Shown here one piece after another: positions 50,801 through 62,800 of a stretch of 64,000 bases of DNA. Position 1 is the first letter of the stretch, and each line of letters starts with the position of its first letter. A program made the position numbers and the translations under genes. The notes under the pieces were generated by a model, which was not told the origin of the DNA, ran no database searches, and worked only from the letters and a program-made list of their open reading frames with translations. Source of the stretch: Pseudomonas sp. Irchel 3E13 (GTDB taxonomy: Bacteria > Pseudomonadota > Gammaproteobacteria > Pseudomonadales > Pseudomonadaceae); the NCBI RefSeq assembly GCF_900187455.1, contig NZ_FYDX01000010.1, positions 248,001-312,000 on the forward strand. The letters are read 5' to 3'.

Positions 50801-53800
50801 GCAACCTGAGCGACGTCGACAACCGTCAAGGCGAGATTTCCAGCAGCCGGGCCTTCCTGTTGTCGGCCACGCGCCTGGACAACCGGAGCGGCAAGCTGCT
50901 CAGCGACCAGCTACTGACCCTGCGCGTTGCTCAGACATTCGATAACGGTGCCGGCCTGCTGTCGGCACTGCGCCTGGACGCACGCGCGGGCAAGCTCGAC
51001 AACGTTGGCGGCAAGCTTAATGCCAGCCAGGACTTGAACCTCATCGTCGACGGCGCGCTCGACAACACCCGTGGCGCCATCCTTTCCCGCGACGCCGGCC
51101 TGACTGTGACGTCGCTGAACAACCTGCAAGGGCAGGTGCAGGGCGATCAGACCCTCACCCTCAACAGCAGCGGCGCGGTACTCAACAGCACCGGCAGCCT
51201 GAGCGCCGGTAATCGCCTTGTGCTCGCGGCTGGCCGCCTGGACAACCAGCAGGGCACCTTGACCAGCAACGGCAGCCTTGAGGCGAACATCGCCGGGGCG
51301 CTGTCCAACCAGGCCGGGGTACTGGCGACGGCGGGCGATCTCAGCCTTGTACTCGGCAGCCTGGACAACCAGCAGCAGGGCCGAATCAGCAGCAAAACCA
51401 ATTTGCTGATCAAGGGCGGCGCGGCAAACAACAGCGACGGCGGCCGCATCAGCAGCGAGCGGCAGCTCACGGCATCGCTCACGGCACTGGACCAGCACAA
51501 CGACGGCCGGCTCTACAGCCTCGCGGGCGTCAGCCTCGACCTCAATAACGGCCACTTGAACAACCAGGGCGGCCTGATCAACGCGCCGGGTCCGTTGCTG
51601 TTGAGCAACCTTGGTTCGGTGGACAACCAAGGCGGTGAAATCTCCAGCAGCCTGGCCTTTGCATTGGCGGCCGCCACACTGGACAACCGTGGCGGCAAGC
51701 TGCTGAGCCAGCAACGCTTGACCCTGCGCATCGCTCGAGCCCTGGAAAACACCAGCGGGCTGATCTCGGCGGCGCGGCTGGATGCGCGCGCGGGCAGCGT
51801 GGGCAACACCCGCGGAACGCTCAACATTGGCGGCGACCTCAACCTGCTGGTAGACGGAGCGCTCGATAACAGCCTCGGCGAAATCCTCGCTCAGGATGCC
51901 GCCCTGACTGTCGCCACACTGAACAACCGCGAAGGACGCATCCAGAGCGACCGCGCGCTCGCCATCAACAGCAGCGGCGCCGTGCTCAATGGCGCCGGCC
52001 GCCTGATCGCCGGCAGCCATTTCACCCTCGGCGCCGGCCGCCTGGACAACAGTCACGGCACCCTCACCAGCAATGCCAGCCTCGACGCGACCATTGCCGG
52101 GCAATTGCTCAACCATGACGGGCTGTTGGCCGCCGCCTGGGACCTCAACCTAGGACTGGGCAGCCTGGACAACCAGCAGCAAGGCCGCATCAGCAGCAAG
52201 GCCAACCTGCTGATCACCGGTGGTGCGCTGGACAATCGCAACGGCACCCTTGCCGCTGACGACACACTGCGACTGACCGCCAACAGCCTCGACAACCGCC
52301 AGGGCGACCTCTACGCCGCGCGGCACCTCGACCTGCAATTGAGCGCCGCACTGAACAACGCCAACGGCGTGCTGCGCAGTGACCGCGAACTGGACCTGAA
52401 AGCCGGGCAGGTGGACAACAGCAGCGGCGGGCGCATCAGCAGCGCCGGCCCGCTCAACGCCAGCGTCGCCGGTCTCGACCAACACGGCGATGGGCAGTTG
52501 CTCAGCCAGTCGAGCCTGACCCTCGACCTCAACAACGGTCATCTGGACAACCAGGGCGGGCGCGTCAATGCGCCGGGCCAATTGCTGCTGAACAACCTCG
52601 GCAGCGTCGATAACCAGGGCGGTGAAATCTCCAGCAACTTGGCCTTCAACCTCGTGGCCGGGGCCCTCGACAACCGCGGCGGCAAGCTGCTCAGCGAGCA
52701 GGCGCTGACCCTGCGTATCGCCCGCGCCCTGGAAAACGCCAAGGGCCTGATCTCCGCGCCGGCCCTGGATATCCGTGCGGGCAGCCTCGGCAACCAGTCG
52801 GGCAAACTCAGCACCAGCGGCGCGATCAGCCTGCTGGTGGATGGCGCGTTGGACAACCAGAGCGGGCAGATTCTGGCCCGCAGTTCGGTGGTCAGCGCCG
52901 GCTCGGTGGACAACCGCCTTGGGCTGCTGCAAAGCGACAGCACCCTGAACCTCACCAGCCTCGGCGGCCTCGACAACCGCCAAGGCACACTGTTCGCCGC
53001 GCAGGGTTTCGACCTCGTTGCCGCGAACCTCGACAACAGCGGCGGCCAGCTCAGCAGCGACACTCGCCTGAGCGCCCAGATCGCCGGGCAACTGCTCAAC
53101 CAGACCGGCCTGTTCAGCAGCGCCGGCGAACTGCACTTGAACGCCGGCAGCCTCGACAACAGCGTCAAAGGCAGCCTGTTCGCTTCCGAACAACTGAACC
53201 TGCAACTCACAGGCTCGCTGAACAACTCCGCGGGCAACCTCCGCAGCGACGGCACCCTGAATCTCGTCGCGGGCGAGACGGACAACAGCGACGGCGGCCG
53301 CATCAGCAGCAGTGGGCAGCTCGACGCCTCGGTCAGCGCGTTGGACCAGCACAATGATGGCCGCCTCTACAGCCAGGCCAACGTCAGCCTCGACCTCAAC
53401 CATGGCCATCTGAACAACCAGAGCGGCCTGATCAACGCACCGGGCGCGTTGCTGCTGCGCAACCTCGGCACGCTCGATAACCAAGGCGGTGAAATCTCCA
53501 GCACCCTGGCTTTCGAGCTGGCGGCGGCGAGCCTGGACAACCGCAACGGCAAGGTTCTCAGCCAGCAGGCGCTGACCTTGCGCATTGCCCGCGAGCTGGA
53601 AAACAGCAAGGGGCGAGTGTCCGCCGCAAGTCTGAACCTGAGTGCCGGCAGCCTCGGCAACCGATTGGGCACGATCGAAGCCCGCGACAGCCTGTTGGCG
53701 CAGGTCGACGGTGCACTGGACAACCAGCAGGGCACGCTGCTCGGCGCTTCTACCGTGTTGACCAGCGCTTCGCTGAATAACGATGCCGGCCTGATTCAGG

Positions 53801-56800
53801 GCGACACGCTGCTGGCGCTGCGTCAGCAAGGCGCGCTGCTCAACCGCGACGGACGCATCGTCACGGGCCAGACCTTGATGCTCAACGGCGGCAGCCTCGA
53901 CAACAGCCGCGGCACCCTCACCAGCGACGGCGTCCTTAACGGGCAGATCAGCGGGCAACTGCTCAACCAGGGTGGGTTGCTGGGCGCGGTCGACAACCTG
54001 GTGCTCGGGCTGGGCAGCCTGGACAACCAGCAACAAGGCCGCATCAGCAGCAAGGCCAACCTGCTGATCACCGGTGGTGCGCTGGACAATCGCAACGGCA
54101 CCCTTGCCGCTGACGACACACTGCAATTGACCGCCAACAGCCTCGACAACCGTCAGGGTGACCTCTATGCCGCGCGGCACCTCGACCTGCAACTGAGCGC
54201 CGCACTGAATAACGCCAACGGCGTGCTGCGCAGTGACCGCGAACTGGACCTGAAAGCCGGGCAAGTGGACAACAGCAACGGCGGGCGCATCAGCAGCGCC
54301 GGCCCGCTCAACGCCAGCGTCGCCGGCCTCGACCAGCACGGCGATGGGCAGTTGCTCAGCCAGTCGAGCCTGACCCTCGACCTCAATAACGGTCATTTGG
54401 ACAACCAGGGCGGGCGCGTCAATGCGCCGGGCCAATTGCTGCTGACCAACCTCGGCAGCGTCGATAACCAGGGCGGTGAAATCTCCAGCAACTTGGCCTT
54501 CAACGTTGCGGCCGGGACGCTCGACAACCGCGGCGGCAAGCTGCTCAGCGAGCAGGCGCTGACCCTGCGTATCGCCCGTGCGCTGGAAAACGCCAAGGGC
54601 CTGATCTCCGCGCCGGCCCTGGATATCCGCGCCGGCAGCCTCGGCAACCAGTCGGGCAAACTTAGCACCAGCGGCGCGATCAGCCTGCTGGTGGACGGCG
54701 CGTTGGACAACCAGAGCGGGCAGATTCTGGCCCGCAGTTCGGTGGTCAGCGCCGGCTCGCTGGACAACCGCCTTGGCCTGCTGCAAAGCGACAGCACTCT
54801 GAACCTCACCAGCCTCGGCCGCATCGACAACCGCCAAGGCACACTGTTCGCGGCGCAGGGTTTCGACCTCGTTGCCGCGAGCCTCGACAACAGCGGCGGC
54901 CAGCTCAGCAGTGACACCCGCCTAAGCGCCCAGATCGCCGGGCATCTGCTCAACCAGACCGGCCTGTTCAGCAGCGCCGGCGAACTGCGCCTGAGCGCCG
55001 GCAGCGTCGACAACCGCCTCAAGGGCCTGATCACCGCAAGGCAAACCCGCATCGACGCGGGCAGCCTGGACAACAGCGGCGAAGGCAGCCTGCACGCCGC
55101 CGAGCAACTGACCCTGCAAGTGGTCGGCGCGTTGAACAACGCCAAGGGCGGTATCGACAGCGACGGCACCTTGAATCTCCTCGCGGGCGAGACGGACAAC
55201 AGCGACGGCGGCCGCATCAGCAGTCGCGGGCAACTCGACGCCTCGGTCAGCGCGCTGGACCAGCACAACGATGGCCGGCTCTACGGCCTCGCGGGCGTCA
55301 GCCTCGACCTCAACCACGGCCACCTGAACAACCAGGGCGGCCTGATCAACGCACCGGGCCAATTGCAGTTGCGCAACCTCGGCACGCTCGACAACCAGGG
55401 CGGTGAAATCTCCAGCGCCCTGGCCTTCGAGCTGGCGGCGGCGAGCCTGGACAACCGCAACGGCAAGCTTCTCAGCCAGCAGGCACTGACCCTGCGCATT
55501 GCCCGCTTGCTGGAAAACGGCAAAGGGCTGCTGTCCGCCGCGAGCCTGGACGTGAGTGCCGGCAGTGGCGGCAACCTGCTGGGCCGTATCGAGGCGCGCG
55601 ACGCCTTGCTGCTGCAGGTCGAGGGCGCGCTGGACAACCGCCAGGGCGCCATCCTTGGCGCGACCACCACGCTGGGCAGCGCTTCGCTGAACAACGATGC
55701 CGGGCTGATCCAGGGCGACCGCCTGTTGACCCTCGCCCAAAGCGGTGCGGTGAGCAACCGTAATGGCCGGCTGCTGGCCGGGCAGACCCTCAACCTGACC
55801 GCCGCCAGCCTCGACAACAGCCTCGGTCGTGTCGCCAGTGACGGCGCGCTGGGCGTGACGCTCAGCGGCCAGGTACTCAATCAGGACGGTGTGCTGGCCG
55901 CGGCCGGCGCATTGCAACTGAGCGCCGCGAGCCTGGACAACCAGTTCGACGGCGTCGTCTCCAGCAAGGACAACCTGACCCTCGACGTCGGCCGTTTCGA
56001 CAACCGTGGTGGCAGCGTTGTCGCGGTGGGGCAGTTGCAGCTCGACAGCAGCGAACTGGACAACCGTCAGGCCGGCCTGCTCAATTCCGGCAAGGCCATG
56101 ACCCTGCGGGTCGCCAGCCTGGACAACCGCGCCGGTGAAGTTGCCAGCGTCGCCAACCTGATCGTCAGCGGCAGCCGCTTCGACAACAGCGGCGGCGGCC
56201 GTCTGCTGGCCAATGGCGACCTGCAACTCACCGTGACCACCCTGAGCAACCGGCTCAAGGGCGTCATCTCCGGGCAAAAATCCGTCACCCTCAATGCCGG
56301 CCAGTTCGACAACAGCGACCAGGGCAGCCTGTTCGGCAAGACCGGCCTGAGCCTGACTTTGCGCGACGGCACTGGCGCCAGTGGCCATCTGAACAACCGC
56401 CTCGGCACCCTGCGCAGCGACGGCGGGCTGACCTTCGACGGCATCAGCCTGAACAACGACGGTGGACGCGCCAGCAGTGCCGGCGCGCTGGTGCTGACGG
56501 CGCGCGATGCCGTCAGCAACCTTGGCGGCGAAGTACTTGGCAGCGGCACGCTCAGCCTGTCCAGCGCCAGCCTCGACAACAGCCGCGGGCGCATTGCCGC
56601 CGACAATCTGCTACGGGTCACTACCGGCGCCCTGACCAACCAGCAGGGTCGGTTGACCACGGTCGATCGGCTCGAACTGAGCGCGGGCCTGGTGGACAAC
56701 CGCCAGGCCGGGCGCATCGCCAGCGCCAAGGCCCTGAGCGCCAGCATCACCGGCCTCGACCAGCGCGGCGGCGGCGAGCTGTTCAGCAACAGCGCGCTGA

Positions 56801-59800
56801 CCCTCGACATGAACGGCGGCCAGTTGAACAACAACGGCGGCCTGATTAATGCCCCCGGCCCGCTGGTGTTCAGGAACCTCGCCGCGGTGCTCAACCAGGG
56901 CGGCGAAATCTCCAGCGAGCAGGGCTTCAGCCTGAGCGCGCGCAGCCTCGACAACAGTGGCGGTGAACTGCTCAGCGACCAGGCCCTGACGCTGGTGATT
57001 GAACAAGCGCTGAACAACCTCGACGGGGTGATTTCCGCCCACGGCCTCAGCGCCTCGGCGGCGTCGCTGGACAACCGCAACGGCCTGTTCAGCAGTTCCG
57101 CCCACCTGACCCTGAACCTCACCGGCAACCTGCTCAACGCCAGCGGCGAAGTCTCCGCCGCCACCCGCGCGGTGATCACTGCCGCGGGCCTGGGCAATGG
57201 CAGCGGCCAGGTCATGAGCGACAACAGCCTGGAACTGACGGTCAGTGGTCTGCTGTTCAACCAGGCCGGGACCCTCGGTGCCGGCGCCAACCTGCAAGTG
57301 ACCGCGGGCAATCTGGATAACCGCAAGGCCGGCAGCCTGGTCAGCGATGGTGGCCTGACACTGACGGTCCACGGTCTGCTCGACAACCAGACCGGCGGCA
57401 ACCTGCTGGCCAAAGGCGCCATGGACCTGCGTGTGGACGCCCTCGACAACCGTGGCGGACGCGTCTCCGGGCAGCAAACGTTGGCCCTGCGCGGCACCTC
57501 GGCAGACAACCGTGACGGCGTGCTTCGCGCCAGCAAGGACGTCACCTTGCGCCTGGCCGTGCTGGACAACCGCGACGGCCTGCTCGGCGGCTCGCAGGCG
57601 CTGGACCTCGACGCCCGGCAACTGTTCAACCAGGCCGGTCTGATCAGCACCACCGGCAACCTGCTGCTGAGCGCCGACAGCCTCGACAACACCAAGGGCC
57701 GCATCGCCAGCCAGAGCGACCTCGCCGCCACCGTCGGCACGCTGGAGCAGCAGGGCGGCGAACTGGTGGCCCGGGGTGAGCTGAGCCTGACCGGCACCGC
57801 GCTGGACAACCGCAACGGCGGTCTGGTGGGCAGCACAAAAGCGCTGAAACTGGAGGTGCAGTCCGTCGACAACCGCGCCGGGGAAATCTCCAGCCAGCAA
57901 AACGTCACCTACAGCGGCCAACTACTCGACAACAGCGGCGGCAAGCTACTGGCCGGGACCCGACTGGAGGCGACAATCGCCCGGGTCATCAACCAGGCCC
58001 AGGGCCTGGTGTTCGCCCAGGACGTGCGCCTGACCGGTGCGCGCCTCGACAATAACCAAGGCACTTTCGCCGGCCAGCGCTCGCTGGTGCTGCAATTGAG
58101 CGCAACGCCACAGCTCGACGGGCACCTGAACAACAGCGAAGGCCGCCTCAGCAGCGAAGGCACCTTGAGCCTCGGCGCGCAGCAACTGGACAACCGCGTT
58201 GGCAGCATTTCCAGCGCCGGACTGCTGGAGGTGCGCAGCATCGCCGGGTTGCTCAACCAGGGCGGCACCGTTGAAAGCGCGCAAGCCCTCAGCCTCAGCA
58301 GCGCCAGCCTGGACAACGGCCAGCAAGGCCTGATCAAAAGCCAGGGCGCCGCCACCGTCAGCACCGGCCGTTTCGACAACAGCCTCGGCGGTCGCCTGAT
58401 CAGCAGCGCCGGCCTGGACCTGAGCGCCGGCCAGCTCAGCAACGGCGGTCGTATCGCCAGTGCCGGCCTGTTAAACGCCAGCCTGACCGGGCTGGTGCAG
58501 AGCAACGGCGAGCTGTTCAGCAACAGCCAGTTGAACCTTGACCTGAACCACGGCGACCTGACCAACCTCGGTCTGATCAACGCCCCGACCTTGCTGCTGA
58601 AAAACCTCGGCAACGTCAACAACCAGGGTGGCGAGCTTTCCAGCCAGAACGCCTTCACCCTGGCCGCGCGCAGCCTGGACAACGGTAACGGCAAGCTGGT
58701 CAGCAACCTCGGCCTGACCTTGCGCATCGAACAACTGCTGGGCAACGTCAACGGCCGTATCAGTGCCGCCAGCCTGGATATCGCCAGCCTGCGCCTGGAC
58801 AACGGCAGCGGCCTGCTCAACAGCCGCGGCGGCCTGACCCTGGTGACCCGCGAATGGCTGAACAACTCACGTGGCACCCTGGTCGCCGACGGCAACCTGC
58901 TGGTCACTGCGGGCAGCCTGGATAACCGCTTTGGCGAGATCGCTGGCAAGGCCGCCATCGAGCTGGACGCCGCGCAGATCGACAACCAGCAGGGCCAGTT
59001 GATCGGCACCCAGACCGTGCGCGTCGGTGCGACCACGCTGGATAACCGTGGCGGCCTGCTGGGCGCCACAAAAGCGCTGAAACTCGACATCAGCGAGATC
59101 GACAACCGTGGCGGCGAGCTGACCGGCAACGCCGACGTCACCATCAGCGGCGCGAGCCTGAACAACAGCGACAAGGGCCTGGTGTTTTCCGCGGCCACCC
59201 TCGACCTCGCGGTGCAGCAGGTGATCAACCGGACCCGCGGCCAATTGAGCGGCCAACGCGTGCTGTTCAAGGGCGGCAGCTTGGTAAACAGCGGCGGCGC
59301 CGTTATTGCCCAGCTACCGCTGTTGCTGGAACTGAGCGGTGAGCTGAACAACAGCCAGGGCCTGCTGAGCAGCGAGTCGAACCTCGAAGTCAGGGCGCGC
59401 AGCCTCGACAACAGCCACGGCACCCTCAGCAGCGGCAACGGCCTGACGCTGGTGGTAGACGGGCAGATCAACAACCTCAAGGGCGAGCTGCTGACCGACG
59501 GCGCTTTGGTGCTGAACAGCGCCAGCCTCAGCAACGAAGAGGGCAGCCTCAGCGCCAAAGGCGCGGTCACCCTGATCACCGGCGCGCTGAACAACCTCGC
59601 GGGCCGCCTCAACAGCGCCGACACCTTCAACCTCACCGCCACTCAGGTCAGCAATAGCGCTGGCAAGATCGCCAGCGTCAAAGCGCTGACCGCCAGCATC
59701 AGCGGCCTAGACCAACAGGGCGGCACGCTGTTCAGCAACACCGGCCTGAGCCTGAACCTCAACAATGGCCTGCTGGACAACAGCGGCGGCCTGATCAACA

Positions 59801-62800
59801 CCTCCGGCAGCCTGCTGCTGAGCAACCTCAACGCGGTGCGCAACCGCAACGGCGAACTCTCCAGCAGCCAGGCCTTCACCCTCACGGCGGGCAGCCTGGA
59901 CAACGGCAACGGCAAGCTGCTGAGCAGCCAGGCCCTGAGCCTGGTGATCGACCAGACCCTCGGCAATGCCCAAGGCCTGATCGGCGGCGCCAGCCTTGTG
60001 GTGCGCGCCGCTACCGTGAGCAACCTCGGCGGCACCTTGAGCAGCCGCGGTGACCTCGACCTGATCAGCAACGGCGTGCTCGACAACCGCCAGCAAGGCC
60101 TGATCAGCGCGACCGGCAACCTCACCCTGCGCAGCGGCGACCTGGACAACCGCGACGGCAGCCTGTTCGGTGTCAGTGGCGTCACCCTCACGGCGGCGGC
60201 GCTGGATAACCGCAGCGCCGGCCTGATCAACAGCCGCGGCGGCCTGACCCTCAGCGCCAGCAGCCTGAGCACCGACGCTGGCGAAGTCTCGGCCAAGGGC
60301 AGCCTGGGCCTGACCCTCGGCGCACTGCTGCTGGGCAGCGGCCGCATCGTCGGCGACCAGAACGTCAGTTTCGACCTGAACAACGGCAACCTCGACAACA
60401 GCGGCGGCCTGGTCGTGGCGAAGGGCGCCCTGAGCTTCCTGCGCGTCGGCACCTTCAGCAACAACGGTGGCGAGTTCTCCAGCCAACAGAACATCACCGT
60501 CAACGCCAACCGCCTGGACAACAGCAATGGCCGGCTGATCACCAGCCAGGTGCTGACCCTCAACGTCTCCAACCTGATCAACCAGAACGGCCTGCTGTCC
60601 GGCTGGCAAGGCCTGAGCCTGATCGGCGCCAGCCTCGACAACCGCAATGAAGGCACCTTGTCCAGCCGCAACGGTGCGCTGGATGTGCGCTTGTCTGGCG
60701 CCTTGCTCAACGGCGACAAGGGCGCCCTGGTCAGCCAAGGCCGGATGGATGTCAGCGCCGGCAGCCTCGATAACGTTGGCGGGATTCTGTCCAGCGGCGC
60801 GCTGCAAAGCCTGGTGGTCAGCGGCCAGTTGAATAACGCCAATGGCGGCTTGATCGACAGCGGCGCCGGCCTTGACCTGATCGCCGCCACGCTCGCCAAC
60901 CAGGCCGGCACCGTCAATGCACAACACGCACTGACCTTCACCGGCACCGACCTCGTCAACACCGGCGGCACCCTGGCGGGCAACGGCCAGATGACCCTGG
61001 ACCTGCTGGGTTCGCTCTACAACGACAACGGCACCCTCGCGAGCGCCGGCAGCTTGCTGCTCAAGCGTGCGCTGCAAATCAGCAACCAGAACGGCAAGAT
61101 CGTCAGCCAGGCGCAAATGACCCTGGCCGCGGGCGCGATGGACAACAGCCAGAAGGGCACTCTTGCCGCCAAGGGCACGGTGCTGGTCAATGCGACTGGC
61201 CTGTTGCGCAATGATGCCAACGGCCTGATCTACAGCCAGGACGCCGACGTCCAGGTGATCGCGGCCAGCCTCAACAACCAGCAGGGCGCCGTGCAAGGGC
61301 AGGGCGCGGTGACCCTCGACAGCAGCGGCGCACTGGACAACCGCAACGGCACTCTGCTCGCCCAGAGCGGCAACCTGCTGCTCAAGGCTGGCAGCCTCGA
61401 CAACAGCGGCGGCACCGTCGCCAGCGTTGCGGGATTACTTGATGGCAGCGCGACCGGCGCAGTGGTCAACAGCGCGGGCGGTGTGATCCAGGGGCAGCAC
61501 CTGAAATTGTCCGGCGCCAGCGTCGACAACAGCGGCGGCCGCATCGCCGCCCAGACCGGCGATGCGCGGATCGGCGGCGGCAACTTCACCAACACCGCTG
61601 GCGGCCTGTACGCCAAGGGACTGGTGCGCGTCGACGGCCAGGGCTTCGATAACGCAGGCGGGCAGGTGGCTGGCAGCCGCGTCGAGCTGGCGCTCGGCGG
61701 TCAACTCGGTAACCGCGCGGGCATCGTCGAAAGCGACAGCCACCTGCAGGTGAACGCGGCGTCGCTGGACAACCAGAGCGGCGTGCTGCGTGCGTTGGGT
61801 GACGCGGGCAAGACCGAGTTCCAGATCGTCGGCGGCTTCGACAACCGCGACGGCAAAGTCGAGGTCAGCAGCCATGACCTGACGTTGAATACGCAGGCAC
61901 TGAACAACCTCGGCGGCAGCGTGCTGCACGCCGGTGTCGGCACCTTCGATATCGCCACCGCCAACATCACCAACAGCGGCGGCACCGCCGTGACCCGCGG
62001 CGGGCTGACGCTGACGGCGGACAACTGGACCAACAGCAGCGTGATCCAGGCCGGGCGCTTGACCGTCAATGTCGGGCAGTTGACGCAGACCGCCAGGGGG
62101 CAGTTGTTGGCGACCAGCAGCTTCAGCGGAAGCGGGCAGAACTGGACCACCGCCGGCCTGATCGCCAGCGACGGCAGCCTCGACCTCAACCTGACCGGCA
62201 GCCTGACCAGCACCGGCCGCGCCACCAGCCAGGGCGCGATGAACCTCGTCCTCGGCCAACTTGAACTGAGCAGTGCCGCGAGTGTGGCCGCGGCTGCCAA
62301 CAGCACGCTCACAGTCGCGGGACTGGTGAACAACGCGGGGCGGCTGACTTCGGCGGCGGATCTGAGCCTGACCGCGGAGAGTATTCGCAACTACGGTTCG
62401 CTGGGGAGTTCGCGGGCATTTACGGCGAATGCCGGAAGTTTGTTGAACGAAGGTGGGTTGATTTATAGCGGTGCTGATATGGGGCTGTATGTTGATAGCC
62501 TCAGTAACAAGAGCGCTGATGTTTATAGTTTGGGTGCGATTCGTATTGCGAAAGATGCGCAGGGTGCGCGGTCTTCGTTGTTGGAGAATATTTCTGGATC
62601 GATTGAGAGTGGTGGGGATTTCTCGATTACGTCAGCTTCTATTACGAATAAGCGAGCAGATTTTGAGACGGAGTCGCATCTTGAGTCTGGTTACATTGGT
62701 GTCAGGTGTTATTACTGCGACAGTGTTATCGATTATCACTCGGACAAGAAAAATCCCTCGCATCTGGTATGGGCGCAGACTTATAGCGGTGCGTCTGTTT

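Noticed and set aside
47023..50829. A 1268-codon open frame antisense to tpsB and tpsA
   Set aside because: The frame spans two genes and mirrors the FHA repeats as VVQ/AVVE-type repeats. This is codon shadowing, not a gene.
52150..54837. An 895-codon antisense frame with regular repeats in the TpsA gene
   Set aside because: The repeats simply reflect the sense-strand FHA repeats, and no start context or independent domain supports it.
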